Shown here piece by piece: positions 14,783 to 23,964 of a DNA stretch of 24,780 nucleotides (the first letter of the stretch is position 1; every line of letters begins with the position of its first letter). The notes beneath the pieces are model-generated. The model was given only the letters and a program-made list of their open reading frames with translations. It searched no databases and was not told where the DNA came from. The stretch lies in assembly GCA_002700765.1 (NCBI GenBank), contig PAEP01000020.1, positions 27,976-52,755 of the forward strand, written 5' to 3'. The position numbers were made by a program, and so were the translations under genes. This DNA is from Synechococcus sp. MED850. GTDB taxonomy: Bacteria; Cyanobacteriota; Cyanobacteriia; PCC-6307; Cyanobiaceae.

Positions 14783-14790
14783 CGTTCAGC

Positions 14791-16209
14791 TCAGCTGAGC
14801 CATTCGGTGTGGAAGGTGCCTTCCTTGTCCACCCGTTGGTAGGTGTGGGAGCCGAAGCAGTCACGCATGGCCTGCACCAGGTTCTGAGGCAAACGGCCGC
14901 TCCGATAGGAGTTGATGTAGTCGAGGGTGCTGCTGAAGCAGGGAACCGGGATGCCGCACTCGGCGGCACCGGCGACAACCTTGGCCAGGCCGGGCAGACG
15001 ACGGTTCACCTGCTCAGCGAACCAGGGATCGATCATCAGATTGGAGAGCTGGGGATTGGCGTTGTAAGCGTCCTGAATACGCTTCAACAGACGTGCCCGG
15101 ATGATGCAACCACCCTTCCAGATCTGAGCGATGGAGGGCATGTGGAGGCTGTAATCCAGGTCATGGGAGGCAATGCGCAGCAGTTCCATCCCCTGGGCAT
15201 AACTGGCGATGCAGCTCAGAACCGTGGCATCCATCAGCGGTGCCATGGCATCAGCGGGAGTGCCGAGGTCGAAATCCTTGATTTCCGGTCCCTTGAGGAT
15301 CGATTCAGCCGCCACGCGCTCAGGCTTCAGGGAACTCATCACACGCCCGTTGAGAGAGGCGTAGATGGTGGGGACTGAAGCACCCATCTGCAGCGCCGTG
15401 ACCACGGTCCAGAGACCGGTGCCCTTCTGGCCGGCCTGATCCATGATCTTTTCGACCAGATCAGCGCCATCTTCCGGATCCTTCGTGCGCAGGCACACCT
15501 CGGTGATCTCAACGAGATAGGAGGAGAGCTCTTCAGTGGCGTTCCACTGACCAAGCACATCCGCCATCTGCACACCGGTCATGCCTTTGACCCGCTTCAT
15601 CAGGTCATAGCCCTCAGCAAGGATCTGCTCAATGCCGTACTCGATGCCGTTGTGGACGGTCTTCACCAGATGACCGGATCCACCGGGTCCGATGTAGGTG
15701 ACGCAGGGGCCGTCCTCGACCTGAGCGGCCATCTTGTTCACCAGGCTTTCGATGGCGTCGTAGGAGGACTTTGTGCCGCCCGGCATCATGCTCGGCCCTT
15801 CCAGCGCCCCCTTGGCACCGCCTGAAACACCCATGCCGATGAACCCGAAGCTCTTGCTTTCCAGCTGCTTCACGCGCCTCTCGGTGTCGTGATAATCGGA
15901 ATTGCCGCCGTCAATCAGGAGATCACCCTCTTCGAGATAAGGGGAGATTTGATCCACAACGGCATCAACGGCTGGACCCGCCTTGACCATCATCAAGATG
16001 CGGCGTGGACGCTCCAGCTTGCCAACGAAATCCTGGAGATCCGTTGCTCCCTGGATGTTTTTGCCTTGACCACGGCCGTTCAGAAAATCCTCGGTTTTGG
16101 CGTAGGTGCGGTTGTACACAACGCTTGAGAAGCCGTTGCGTTCCGCGTTGAGGACGAGATTTTCGCCCATCACACCGAGACCGATCAGACCGAAGTGAGA
16201 CTTGGACAT
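14791..16209 (-). CDS. gnd: 6-phosphogluconate dehydrogenase (decarboxylating), 472 aa
   Basis: Gnd oxidises 6-phosphogluconate to ribulose 5-phosphate, making NADPH and CO2; in cyanobacteria this matters most in the dark. The Rossmann motif GLGVMGENL (10-18), GVSGGAKGALEGPSMMPGG and VKTVHNGIEYG hold cofactor and substrate residues, and the C-terminal GSHTYQRVDKEGTFHTEW is typical. The 472-aa length with ATG 16209 (MSKSHFGLIG) equals the usual family length; an extension to 16230 would add seven unsupported residues. Followed closely by pgl. A palindrome lies just upstream. Confidence 0.97.
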   Translation of the reverse strand: MSKSHFGLIGLGVMGENLVLNAERNGFSSVVYNRTYAKTEDFLNGRGQGKNIQGATDLQDFVGKLERPRRILMMVKAGPAVDAVVDQISPYLEEGDLLIDGGNSDYHDTERRVKQLESKSFGFIGMGVSGGAKGALEGPSMMPGGTKSSYDAIESLVNKMAAQVEDGPCVTYIGPGGSGHLVKTVHNGIEYGIEQILAEGYDLMKRVKGMTGVQMADVLGQWNATEELSSYLVEITEVCLRTKDPEDGADLVEKIMDQAGQKGTGLWTVVTALQMGASVPTIYASLNGRVMSSLKPERVAAESILKGPEIKDFDLGTPADAMAPLMDATVLSCIASYAQGMELLRIASHDLDYSLHMPSIAQIWKGGCIIRARLLKRIQDAYNANPQLSNLMIDPWFAEQVNRRLPGLAKVVAGAAECGIPVPCFSSTLDYINSYRSGRLPQNLVQAMRDCFGSHTYQRVDKEGTFHTEWLS

Positions 16210-16221
16210 GGTCTTAGGGAC

Positions 16222-16242
16222 CACTGACAACTGACGTCAGTG
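16222..16242. promoter_or_regulatory. Inverted repeat upstream of gnd
   Basis: CACTGAC at 16222-16228 and GTCAGTG at 16236-16242 are perfect inverted repeats with seven bases between. The nested CTGACGTCAG (16231-16240) is itself a 10-bp palindrome. It sits 13-33 bp before the gnd start, where an operator could act. The outer CACTG/CAGTG arms recur in the glpX-rpe divergent region. Confidence 0.35.
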
Positions 16243-16313
16243 TGCGCATGGCAACCGAATCCGTCTGCAAATCGCACGACTTGTGTCAGGAATGAAGGAT
16301 TGAACAGCCAGAC

Positions 16314-16329
16314 GTGTCGAAGACGACAC
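16314..16329. terminator. Hairpin between glgC and gnd
   Basis: GTGTCG (16314-16319) and CGACAC (16324-16329) form a perfect 6-bp stem with an AAGA loop. It lies about 35 bases after the glgC stop. In the minus-strand transcript a U-rich stretch precedes rather than follows the stem, so this is not a standard intrinsic terminator; it might be a processing or attenuation structure. Confidence 0.3.
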
Positions 16330-16362
16330 AGAAAAAATATTTAAGTCTTCAACCTGTGGTGA

Positions 16363-17658
16363 TTAGATCACCATGCCGTCGGGGATCGTTGCATTCTTCT
16401 GAACCACAACGATGCCGTTGCGGATATAAAAACCCTGATCCGAACGATCAGCTTCCTCAACATGATCCTTGTTCACAATGGTGACATTGGAACCGATTCG
16501 AGTGTTTTTATCCAGAATGGATCGCTTCACCGTGGTGCCCTTGCCAACGCCAACAGCAATCCCTCCTCGCTCGCTTAATTGAGCCCGCTCATCACTGGAC
16601 TCAAAGAAATCAGCACCCATCACAAGAGTGTCCTGAAGGACCACATCGGTTTCAACTCTGCTGCGCACACCGAGCACACAGTGATGAATGCTGCAGGATT
16701 TCAGGATAGAGCCTTCACCAATAATTGAATCGGTGATTTGAGCATCAACCAACTTAGTGGGAGGCAGATAACGAGGCCTTGTGTAGATCGGAAATTTTTC
16801 ATCATAAAAACTGAATGGAGGCCTTGGCTGCTGAGTCAGCGCAAGATTGGCTTCATAGAACGCACCGATTGTGCCGATATCCTCCCAGTAATCATCAAAC
16901 ACATAGCTCTGGAGTTTATCTCCGCGATTCAGCGCCTCAGGAATCACTTCCTTACCAAAATCCTTATGGACTGGGTTGCTATCAAGCAAATCGAATAACG
17001 TGTCGCGACTAAACACATAAATCCCCATCGATGCCAGATAGGGACGTTCTTTTGAGGACTCAACACTCAAACCGAAACGAGAGGTGTCAACCGCCATCTC
17101 CAGCAGTGAATCCCCCTTTGGTTTCTCACGGAATTCCTTGATGATTCCGTTTTCATCCGTGCGCATCAAACCGAACGCCTCAGCCTGTTTGGGATCCACG
17201 GGCAGGGCAGCCACGGTCAGATCAGCGCCGGTGTTGCGGTGGTGATTGATGAACAGGCTGTAGTCCATCCGGTAGAGCTGGTCACCGGAGAGAATCAGAT
17301 ATTCATCAACGTCCCATTCCTGAAACAGCCACTGATATTTGCGAACCGCATCGGCGGTACCTTCGAACCAGGAAGGGCTGTCCGGTGTCTGCTGAGCAGC
17401 GAGGACCTCAACGAAACCCTGTCCGAAAGAAGCACTTAGGTTAAAAGTCTGACTGAGGTGACGATTCAGTGATGCGCTATTGAACTGCGTCATCACATAC
17501 ATCTTGTTGATGTTTGAGTTAATGCAGTTACTGATCGGAATATCGATAAGTCGATATTTACCTGCAAGAGGTACTGCAGGTTTGGCTCGCATCTTGGTGA
17601 GCGGGTAGAGCCTCGTACCGGCTCCGCCGCCAAGAATGATTGCCAGAACCCGCTTCAT
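16363..17658 (-). CDS. glgC: Glucose-1-phosphate adenylyltransferase, 431 aa
   Basis: GlgC makes ADP-glucose from glucose 1-phosphate and ATP, the committed step of glycogen synthesis. The nucleotidyltransferase signature [21 protein letters not shown] starts at residue 10. [10 protein letters not shown] holds the catalytic Asp, EFREKPKG the substrate-binding Lys region, and the C-terminal left-handed beta-helix follows ([19 protein letters not shown] ... [12 protein letters not shown]). The 431-aa length equals that of cyanobacterial GlgC, usually activated by 3-phosphoglycerate. ATG 17658 is favoured over an in-frame extension to 17754, which is not family-like. Lies between hemA and gnd. 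Confidence 0.97.
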   Translation of the reverse strand: MKRVLAIILGGGAGTRLYPLTKMRAKPAVPLAGKYRLIDIPISNCINSNINKMYVMTQFNSASLNRHLSQTFNLSASFGQGFVEVLAAQQTPDSPSWFEGTADAVRKYQWLFQEWDVDEYLILSGDQLYRMDYSLFINHHRNTGADLTVAALPVDPKQAEAFGLMRTDENGIIKEFREKPKGDSLLEMAVDTSRFGLSVESSKERPYLASMGIYVFSRDTLFDLLDSNPVHKDFGKEVIPEALNRGDKLQSYVFDDYWEDIGTIGAFYEANLALTQQPRPPFSFYDEKFPIYTRPRYLPPTKLVDAQITDSIIGEGSILKSCSIHHCVLGVRSRVETDVVLQDTLVMGADFFESSDERAQLSERGGIAVGVGKGTTVKRSILDKNTRIGSNVTIVNKDHVEEADRSDQGFYIRNGIVVVQKNATIPDGMVI

Positions 17659-17779
17659 GCCGCTAACCGTTTCGGCGTTGCCGCAAGAACTTACCGGACT
17701 TTTGGGTTTCCCCAGCGGAATCTCTGCAGATCCGTCGAGAATCCTTTGAATCAAAGCGCGACGAGCGCGCTCCAGCCCT

Positions 17780-19087
17780 TCAACCGTCGCTCTGAGGCTC
17801 GAGATCGAAGAGATGCTCCACCGTTCTCAGCGCCTGCTGACGCTCCTGACGCCCCTGCGGGGCTCGGAGCTGGGTCACGGGTGTATGCAGGATCTTGTTG
17901 ATGATCCCCTTGCTCAAGGCCTCCACAACCTTGCGTTCGCGAGCGGAGAAATCAGGTCCCATACGGCTGAGCGCCTTTTGCAACTCTTCATTGCGAATCG
18001 ACTCCATGGACGAGCGCAACCGATTGATCGTCGGCACGGCCTCAAGGCTGTCCCACCATTCAAGGAACTGTCGGGCCTCCTGCTGAAGCAGTTGCTCAGC
18101 CTCCTTCGCCATGGCTTGGCGCGCTTCCTGATTGCGTGCAACAACCTCCTGAAGGTCATCGACGTCGTAGGCATCCACGCCATCGATGTCACCGGCATCT
18201 GCAGCGATGTTGCGCGGGACACCGATATCGATTAACCGCAATCTGCTGCGACGATTGAGGGGCTCAAGCCTGGCTGCATCGATGATCGGATCGTCGGCAG
18301 CGGTGCTGGTGAAGACGAGGGAACAGGTGCTTAAACACTGATCCATGTCGATGAGCGACCGGCATTGAACCTGCAGGTCCGGAAAGTCTCTGGCCAGGAG
18401 TTCGGCGCGTTCGACGGTGCGGTTGAGCAGCACCACTCCCGTTGCCCCCTTGGCCTGAAGGTGCTGAAGCAGCAGACGACTCATGCGACCTGCGCCGACC
18501 ACCGCGATCTGCTCGGACTCGAGTGTGACCAGCTGATCCAGCCCCTTGGACTGACCGAGCTTGAGCTGAGCCAGTTCAACGGCTGCCGAGCTGATGGACA
18601 CAGCGCCCGTGCCGAGATTGGTCTCGCTGCGAACGCGTTTGCCGGTGCTGACGGCCTGGGTGAGCAGGCGATTGAGGATGGGACCAAGGGATTTGTGCTC
18701 CTGCCCCAGGCGCATCATTTTTTTGACCTGGGACAGGATCTGTCCCTCCCCGAGCACGAGGCTGTCGAGACCTGCCGCCACCCGCATCAGGTGATCAACA
18801 GCGTCCTCATGGTGAAAACTGAACAAATGCGGTGACAGCTCGCCGGATTCGAGTCCGGAATGTCCACTGAGAAAGTCACTGACGGCACTCACCCCCAGCT
18901 CCGGGTTGCGCACCAAGGTGTAGATCTCAAGGCGGTTGCAGGTGCTGAGGATGGAAGCCTCAAGCACCTGCTCATTGCCCCGCAACGATTGAAGGGACGT
19001 CTCCATGGTCTGCTCAGGAATGCTGAGCCGTTCACGGATTTCAACCGGTGCCGTGCGATGACTGAGGCCGACGACGGCGATGTGCAT
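17780..19087 (-). CDS. hemA: Glutamyl-tRNA reductase, 435 aa
   Basis: HemA reduces glutamyl-tRNA(Glu) to glutamate-1-semialdehyde with NADPH, the first committed step to 5-aminolevulinate, and so to chlorophyll, haem, bilins and cobalamin. [16 protein letters not shown] and STCNRLEIY with the catalytic Cys50 are diagnostic, as are [13 protein letters not shown] and the NADP-binding VGAGRMSRL. Length is normal. ATG 19087 is preceded by GAGGAA at an ideal distance. It lies 30 bp after glpX on the same strand, so both are probably co-transcribed, with glgC 121 bp further on. Confidence 0.97.
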   Translation of the reverse strand: MHIAVVGLSHRTAPVEIRERLSIPEQTMETSLQSLRGNEQVLEASILSTCNRLEIYTLVRNPELGVSAVSDFLSGHSGLESGELSPHLFSFHHEDAVDHLMRVAAGLDSLVLGEGQILSQVKKMMRLGQEHKSLGPILNRLLTQAVSTGKRVRSETNLGTGAVSISSAAVELAQLKLGQSKGLDQLVTLESEQIAVVGAGRMSRLLLQHLQAKGATGVVLLNRTVERAELLARDFPDLQVQCRSLIDMDQCLSTCSLVFTSTAADDPIIDAARLEPLNRRSRLRLIDIGVPRNIAADAGDIDGVDAYDVDDLQEVVARNQEARQAMAKEAEQLLQQEARQFLEWWDSLEAVPTINRLRSSMESIRNEELQKALSRMGPDFSARERKVVEALSKGIINKILHTPVTQLRAPQGRQERQQALRTVEHLFDLEPQSDG

Positions 19088-19117
19088 GGAAACGTTCCTC
19101 TAACCAGACGATGACGA

Positions 19118-20122
19118 TCAGTTCAGAGCGATGCTCTGGGCGCCGTCCTTGATATGCACGGTGTCAGTGAATCGGCAGGTGTTGTCGAGGTTGCTGATCA
19201 CGAGGCTGCTTGTGCGCGTGCAGTCCGTTTCGAACTTAACGCCACCGAAGAGCAGGCCATCAGTGATGCCACTGCCGGCAAAAACGACGTGCTCACCACA
19301 GGCCAATTCTTCAGCTTCATAGACCTTGTCGGGATCCTCGATACCCATTTCAGCCAGACGGGCCAGGTTGCCTTCCCGGGTGAGATCCGCCCATTCCTTC
19401 GTCTGAGCGACCGCCGGGTCGTACACGAGCTGACCCTGGAAGTGACCGCCAAGGGCGCGCATCGCAGCAGCGGAGATCACACCTTCGGGAGCAGCGCCGA
19501 TGCCCATCAGGCAATGGGTTCCTGTGCCGGCGAATCCACAAGCGATCGCAGCCTGCACATCACCATCGGAGATGGGCTGAATGCGCGCACCGGTGGCGCG
19601 GATCTCAGCAATGAGGTCTTTGTGACGTGCCCGATCCATCACAACGATGGTCAGTTCATCAGCAGCGAGGCCAAGGCATTCGCTGAGAATCTTGATGTTC
19701 TCCGTGGCCGACTTGCGAATGTCCACCTTGCCCTTGGCCGCTGGAGGTGCTGCCAACTTCTTCATATAGAAGTCAGGGGCATTGAACAGACCACCCCGAT
19801 CGGAAGCGGCGAGAACAGCCATCGATCCCCGCTGGTTGAAAGCGCAGAGGTTGGTTCCTTCACAAGGGTCAACCGCAAAGTCCACGCCAGGCCCGGTGCC
19901 GCTGCCCACCTCTTCACCGATGTAGAGCATGGGGGCTTCATCGCGCTCCCCTTCACCGATCACGATGCGGCCCTGCATCTGGATCTGACCCATGCGCTTG
20001 CGCATGGCTTCAACAGCAGCAGCATCGGCCTCATTCTTGAGGCCCTTGCCGGAGAGCTTGGCGGAGGCGATAGCGGCCTGCTCGACGACCTCGAGAATTT
20101 CCTGAATGAGGGTCTGATCCAC
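19118..20122 (-). CDS. glpX: Fructose-1,6-/sedoheptulose-1,7-bisphosphatase, class II, 334 aa
   Basis: The cyanobacterial bifunctional FBPase/SBPase removes the C1 phosphate from fructose- and sedoheptulose-bisphosphate in the Calvin cycle. [18 protein letters not shown] (57-74) and DPCEGTN (85-91) carry the metal-binding and catalytic Asp/Glu residues; [19 protein letters not shown] is also typical. Starting at GTG 20122 (read as [11 protein letters not shown]) gives 334 residues, the usual length. The longer frame to 20209 adds a His/Pro-rich tract that is not family-like. First gene of the glpX-hemA-glgC-gnd-pgl direction, divergent from rpe, another Calvin-cycle gene. Confidence 0.96.
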   Translation of the reverse strand: MDQTLIQEILEVVEQAAIASAKLSGKGLKNEADAAAVEAMRKRMGQIQMQGRIVIGEGERDEAPMLYIGEEVGSGTGPGVDFAVDPCEGTNLCAFNQRGSMAVLAASDRGGLFNAPDFYMKKLAAPPAAKGKVDIRKSATENIKILSECLGLAADELTIVVMDRARHKDLIAEIRATGARIQPISDGDVQAAIACGFAGTGTHCLMGIGAAPEGVISAAAMRALGGHFQGQLVYDPAVAQTKEWADLTREGNLARLAEMGIEDPDKVYEAEELACGEHVVFAGSGITDGLLFGGVKFETDCTRTSSLVISNLDNTCRFTDTVHIKDGAQSIALN

Positions 20123-20234
20123 GGGACTCCGGTTGTGGGGGTGAGGGTGTGAGGCGCGAGAATGCGGGAAGGACAACCCTTCAAGAAGGTCAGGAAGCCC
20201 TTGCCGCAAGGGATCTCGGCGACATAGCGCGGCT

Positions 20235-20267
20235 CACTGTATCAGTGGTCAAGAAGGTCTCTAAAAT
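20235..20267 (+). promoter_or_regulatory. Palindrome and possible -10 box in the glpX-rpe divergent region
   Basis: CACTG-TAT-CAGTG (20235-20247) is an inverted repeat, and TAAAAT at 20262-20267 is a reasonable -10 box 26 bases before the rpe ATG. A matching -35 would fall about 20239-20244, inside the palindrome, so a bound regulator could block RNA polymerase. The promoter has no good -35 hexamer by sequence. The other strand of this interval must hold the glpX promoter. Confidence 0.35.
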
Positions 20268-20293
20268 CTCCCCGCACTTCCGCGGTTCACAAC

Positions 20294-20977
20294 ATGAGCA
20301 CCAAGCCCCTGGTGATCTCGCCTTCCATTCTGTCTGCCGATTTTTCACGCCTGGGTGAAGAGGTGAAGGCCGTCGATGAAGCGGGTGCGGATTGGATCCA
20401 CGTGGATGTCATGGACGGTCGCTTCGTCCCGAACATCACCATTGGCCCACTGATCGTGGAAGCACTACGTCCGGTGACCAAGAAGCCACTGGATGTGCAC
20501 CTGATGATTGTGGAACCTGAAAAGTTTGTTCCCGATTTCGCCAAGGCCGGGGCTGACATCATTTCTGTCCAGGTTGAAGCCTGCCCTCATCTGCATCGAA
20601 ACCTCGCCCAGATCAAGGATCTCGGCAAACAAGCCGGTGCCGTGCTGAACCCCAGCACACCGCTGGACACGCTTGAGTACTGCCTGGAACTCTGCGATCT
20701 GGTGCTGATCATGAGCGTCAACCCTGGTTTTGGTGGCCAGAGCTTCATCGACAATCAGGTTCAGAAGATCCGCGACCTTCGTCGGATGTGTGATGACAAG
20801 GGACTGGATCCCTGGATCGAGGTGGACGGTGGCGTCAAAGGCGGCAATGCCTGGAAAGTGATTGAAGCCGGTGCCAATGCCATCGTGTCTGGCTCTGGGG
20901 TGTTCAATCAGCCGGACTACGCCGAGGCGATCAAGGGAATCCGCAACAGCAGCAGCAAGGAAGCCGTTCTGGTCTGA
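20294..20977 (+). CDS. rpe: Ribulose-phosphate 3-epimerase, 227 aa
   Basis: Rpe interconverts ribulose 5-phosphate and xylulose 5-phosphate in the Calvin cycle and pentose phosphate pathway. The TIM-barrel motifs are clear: [14 protein letters not shown] at the N terminus, [15 protein letters not shown] with metal-binding His and Asp, [24 protein letters not shown] for the phosphate, and [12 protein letters not shown] with the catalytic Asp. Length is normal for the family. ATG 20294 is the only sensible start. It is divergent from glpX, followed by a long hairpin and then the accessory CHAT/secretion block; it marks the right boundary of the metabolic core region. Confidence 0.97.
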   Translation: MSTKPLVISPSILSADFSRLGEEVKAVDEAGADWIHVDVMDGRFVPNITIGPLIVEALRPVTKKPLDVHLMIVEPEKFVPDFAKAGADIISVQVEACPHLHRNLAQIKDLGKQAGAVLNPSTPLDTLEYCLELCDLVLIMSVNPGFGGQSFIDNQVQKIRDLRRMCDDKGLDPWIEVDGGVKGGNAWKVIEAGANAIVSGSGVFNQPDYAEAIKGIRNSSSKEAVLV

Positions 20978-21018
20978 ATTTCAGGACCAAAAAAGCGCAC
21001 GCATCAAAGGCAAGCAAA

Positions 21019-21051
21019 GCTGGATGGAGGTCAATCAGGTCTCCATCCAGC
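21019..21051 (+). terminator. Strong hairpin after rpe
   Basis: GCTGGATGGAG (21019-21029) and CTCCATCCAGC (21041-21051) form a perfect 11-bp stem with an 11-base loop, 41 bases after the rpe stop and 10 bases before the CHAT start. There is no T run behind it, so it may terminate inefficiently, protect the rpe mRNA end, or fold the leader of the CHAT transcript and mask its start. Confidence 0.5.
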
Positions 21052-21061
21052 CCAACCAGTA

Positions 21062-22261
21062 TTGAAACGGAACGTCCCCCGAATCGTGGGCTGCATTGCA
21101 GGCCTGATGCTCACCTCGCTTGGGGGAGGTCGTGTTGCAGCATCTGAAACGCGTCCCTATCGTCCGGCCGTATTGAGACTGAGTTTCTCAAACATTGAGG
21201 GGGATCAAAATAGCTTTATTGACCACACATTAATCCCCCCTGATGGTGAACCCATCGGAAAAAGAACGGGAGTGAATCGAACGGACTTTCGAAACAATTT
21301 ACGCGCTTTTTATAAACAAATTTCGAGTATGGCGCCCATTTCTGTTGCAGACGCAACTGAACCTGCCAGAAAGATGTACAACCTCCTGATTGGGCCACTG
21401 CAGGAGGATCTCAAACGACTAGGGATTACAACGCTGCTGCTCAGCATGGATATCGAACTTCAGTCTGTTCCACTGGCAGCCTTGCATGATGGTGAACGAT
21501 GGTTTGGCAGCAGCTTCGCCTACTCGGTTACTCCATCAATCAGTCTGATGCCGAGAGTCGATTCACAACCAGGGAATCAAACTTCAAAAAAACTACTTGT
21601 TGGCACCAGCAAATTTGAAAACCTCTCACCACTTCCCCTGGTGAAGCAGGAACTAAAAAAAATTTCGACGATTTCAGAATCAACAGTTGCGATTGATGAA
21701 GAGTTTGATCACGAAACTCTATTCAGCCAGGCAAATTCAGAAGACACTAATATTATACATTTAGCGACTCATGCAGAATTCATCCCCGGCAACCCCGACA
21801 AGTCCAGAATTTTTATGCGCAAGGGTTCATTCACAATGGATGAGCTGCGTCAATTGAGGCTCTCAAGGCAACGCTATCCCCTAGATCTATTTACTCTGAG
21901 CGCATGCAGGACTGCTGTGGGTGATAGTGACTCAGAACTTGGATTAGCGGGTCTCGCATTGCTGGCAGGAGCACAATCGGCGATTGGAACACTGTGGTAT
22001 GTCGACGATGTTGCCACATCATTATTTTTTGTGAGATTTTACACATGGCTTCATCAAGGCGTTTCGAAGTCAGAGGCGATGCGACATGTACGTGATGAAT
22101 TCATTAACCAGGAACTTACAGTTCAAAGTGGAAAGGTGTTTGATCAAAAAGGAGAGACGATCTTGACCGGCTTAACCCGCCGGCAAGAGATCAAACTGCA
22201 GAAGGGAATGAACCATCCATACTTCTGGGCTGCGCCCCTACTGATGGGGAAACCTTGGTGA
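21062..22261 (+). CDS. Exported CHAT-domain (caspase-like) protease, about 399 aa
   Basis: CHAT domains are clan CD (caspase/separase-like) Cys proteases. The catalytic pair is visible: His237 in IIHLATHAEF and Cys282 in TLSACRTAVG; GLAGLALLAGAQSAIGTLWYVDD, a KSEAM helix and HPYFWAAPLLMG complete the family pattern. Residues 1-27 look like a signal peptide (KR, then IVGCIAGLMLTSLGGG, then VAAS), so the protease probably works outside the cytoplasm. No TPR repeats precede the domain, unlike many bacterial CHAT proteins. Translation starts at TTG 21062 without a clear ribosome site; GTG 21086 would shorten the signal peptide. It overlaps the TpsB gene by 4 bp. AT content rises relative to rpe, suggesting transfer. 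In cyanobacteria CHAT genes often accompany haemagglutinin-type secretion genes. Confidence 0.85.
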   Translation: MKRNVPRIVGCIAGLMLTSLGGGRVAASETRPYRPAVLRLSFSNIEGDQNSFIDHTLIPPDGEPIGKRTGVNRTDFRNNLRAFYKQISSMAPISVADATEPARKMYNLLIGPLQEDLKRLGITTLLLSMDIELQSVPLAALHDGERWFGSSFAYSVTPSISLMPRVDSQPGNQTSKKLLVGTSKFENLSPLPLVKQELKKISTISESTVAIDEEFDHETLFSQANSEDTNIIHLATHAEFIPGNPDKSRIFMRKGSFTMDELRQLRLSRQRYPLDLFTLSACRTAVGDSDSELGLAGLALLAGAQSAIGTLWYVDDVATSLFFVRFYTWLHQGVSKSEAMRHVRDEFINQELTVQSGKVFDQKGETILTGLTRRQEIKLQKGMNHPYFWAAPLLMGKPW

Positions 22262-23964
22262 TCCATTCGGCTGTCTTACTGGCTCAATTGGTGACGCCAA
22301 ACACTCAACCAGGACCAGTACGACTGCCTGGACCAAATCGGATCGAAAGACCAAAGCCACAAACCAATGACAACAATATCGAGGTGGACGATGCACTGAA
22401 TCAAAAAGGCCAATCAACACCAATACAAAACAATATTCCTGAACATTCAAGCCGATCAACACAACCGGTTGTGGTTGGAGAATTACCATACAATGATCAG
22501 CAAATCAAGGAAATATTTGACCAATGCTCGAGAGTGACCAAAAACGAAGAGCGACTTGACGCCTGCGCGGCTGCATTGACAACAAGATTGATCAGTGATG
22601 GCTACATCAATTCAAGAGTTTTTGTGAATTCCATAGAAAAAAATGGCCAACTCGAACTGATCGAAGGCCGCATCTTGGAAATAAGAGTTACAGGCCCGGA
22701 TGAAAGATTGAATGATCGCGTCCAAAAACAACTGGAACCACTTAAAAAGGAAGCCCTGAATATCTTTACGTTAAATAGTCAGCTAAGTGACATCCGCAAT
22801 GATCGCACGATCAAGCGACTGCAAGCACAACTTAAGCGACTGGGAAGCCAAGTCAGTGATACATCACTCGTCGTGAGTGTTGAACCCAGAGAATTCCCTT
22901 GGGCCGGCCTGATCAAAGCAAGCAATGATGGAAGTCATGGCACTGGTGAGATGCGAGGAGTCACAATACTGAGCAAAGAACAATTGTTCCAAAGGAACGA
23001 TCAGTTTCTACTCTTTACAGAGCTAAATGGAAATACAGTTCCTGACTTTGGCTCCTTCTTGGGATCCGTCAGCTACCGATTTCTCGTAGCTCCAACGATT
23101 GATCTCACACTGGCAGGTGGATTTAGCCAGCGGAGACTGATTGATAGTCCAAGTCGTCGATCATTGATCTCTTATCGCACAAAGCAAGGCACCATTCAAC
23201 TTGACTGGAATGTCCATCGTTCACGGTTCCAGAACTGGTCACTGTTTGGTTCACTGAGTGGAGATCAAACACGTCTGCTCGTTGATGGCCAACCGATCAA
23301 GAAAAAGACAACAGATCTTGAATCCGTGGACCGTGAACCAAGAGGAGCCTTTGCAAGAGTTGGAATCAATGGCATAGGAGCCGGGAAGAACAATCGCTGG
23401 ATGGCAACCCTTTATGCCCTGCAGGGTGTATCGGCAAGCCTGCCTGATCACCAACGTCAACAACGGCTGGAACGTGGTGTTGATGTCGGCAAAGCCCTCA
23501 GCCTTGGCGGACAGTTGATGATGGAGTGGGATCTCTCAACATCATGGATGTTCAAAGCAGAACTGGCAGGCCAAGTTGCCTTGAATCCTTTACTGCCTTC
23601 GATGGGTTTTGTTTTGGGAGCCGATCAAGGTCTGCTAGGTCTTCCGGCTCAATGGGCCAGTGGTGACAGTGGGTGGCTTGGAGTCATCGAACTACCCTGG
23701 ACGTTTGCCGATGGGAAGCAGGGACGCTTTCAATTGGTGCCCTATGGAGGAGGTGGTGGATTGAGAACAAATCGGTCACATCGTGAATTTACAAATTCTG
23801 CATTGTCCTACGGACTGTTAATGCGTTACCAAACAAGAGAAAACAATTTCAGAGTCGACCTTGGAATTGTTGATTACAAGAGCCAAAATGATGATCGATT
23901 TGGCAAATCACAAAACACATTACTCAACCGTGGCTTATATCTGAGTACTTCCTATTTGTTCTGA
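22258..23964 (+). CDS. ShlB/FhaC-type two-partner secretion transporter (TpsB), 568 aa
   Basis: TpsB proteins are 16-strand outer-membrane barrels with two POTRA domains that export a cognate TpsA exoprotein. The POTRA part is recognisable by LISDGYINSRVFVNSIEKNG followed by LELIEGRILEIRV; the barrel occupies about 215-568 and ends with aromatic ...STSYLF, as barrels do. A Pro/Asn/Gln-rich linker covers about 18-70. The L6-loop motif VRG(F/Y) reads LLGL (23632-23643, from residue 459), missing the conserved Arg, though SGDSGWLGVIELPW after it is family-like. GTG 22258 is chosen: it overlaps the CHAT stop as GTGA and GGGGA lies about eight bases upstream. The resulting signal peptide (VIHSAVLLAQLV) is short and lacks basic residues. 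Confidence 0.88.
   Translation: MIHSAVLLAQLVTPNTQPGPVRLPGPNRIERPKPQTNDNNIEVDDALNQKGQSTPIQNNIPEHSSRSTQPVVVGELPYNDQQIKEIFDQCSRVTKNEERLDACAAALTTRLISDGYINSRVFVNSIEKNGQLELIEGRILEIRVTGPDERLNDRVQKQLEPLKKEALNIFTLNSQLSDIRNDRTIKRLQAQLKRLGSQVSDTSLVVSVEPREFPWAGLIKASNDGSHGTGEMRGVTILSKEQLFQRNDQFLLFTELNGNTVPDFGSFLGSVSYRFLVAPTIDLTLAGGFSQRRLIDSPSRRSLISYRTKQGTIQLDWNVHRSRFQNWSLFGSLSGDQTRLLVDGQPIKKKTTDLESVDREPRGAFARVGINGIGAGKNNRWMATLYALQGVSASLPDHQRQQRLERGVDVGKALSLGGQLMMEWDLSTSWMFKAELAGQVALNPLLPSMGFVLGADQGLLGLPAQWASGDSGWLGVIELPWTFADGKQGRFQLVPYGGGGGLRTNRSHREFTNSALSYGLLMRYQTRENNFRVDLGIVDYKSQNDDRFGKSQNTLLNRGLYLSTSYLF

Noticed and set aside
19154..20152. 332-codon plus-strand frame opposite glpX
   Set aside because: glpX has all family motifs at family length; the antisense frame shows no domain and is a codon-bias shadow.
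20977..20998. Imperfect hairpin TGGTC...GACCA followed by AAAAAA at the rpe stop
   Set aside because: An intrinsic terminator for rpe needs T residues after the stem on the plus strand; here they are A residues, on the wrong side for a minus-strand terminator as well.
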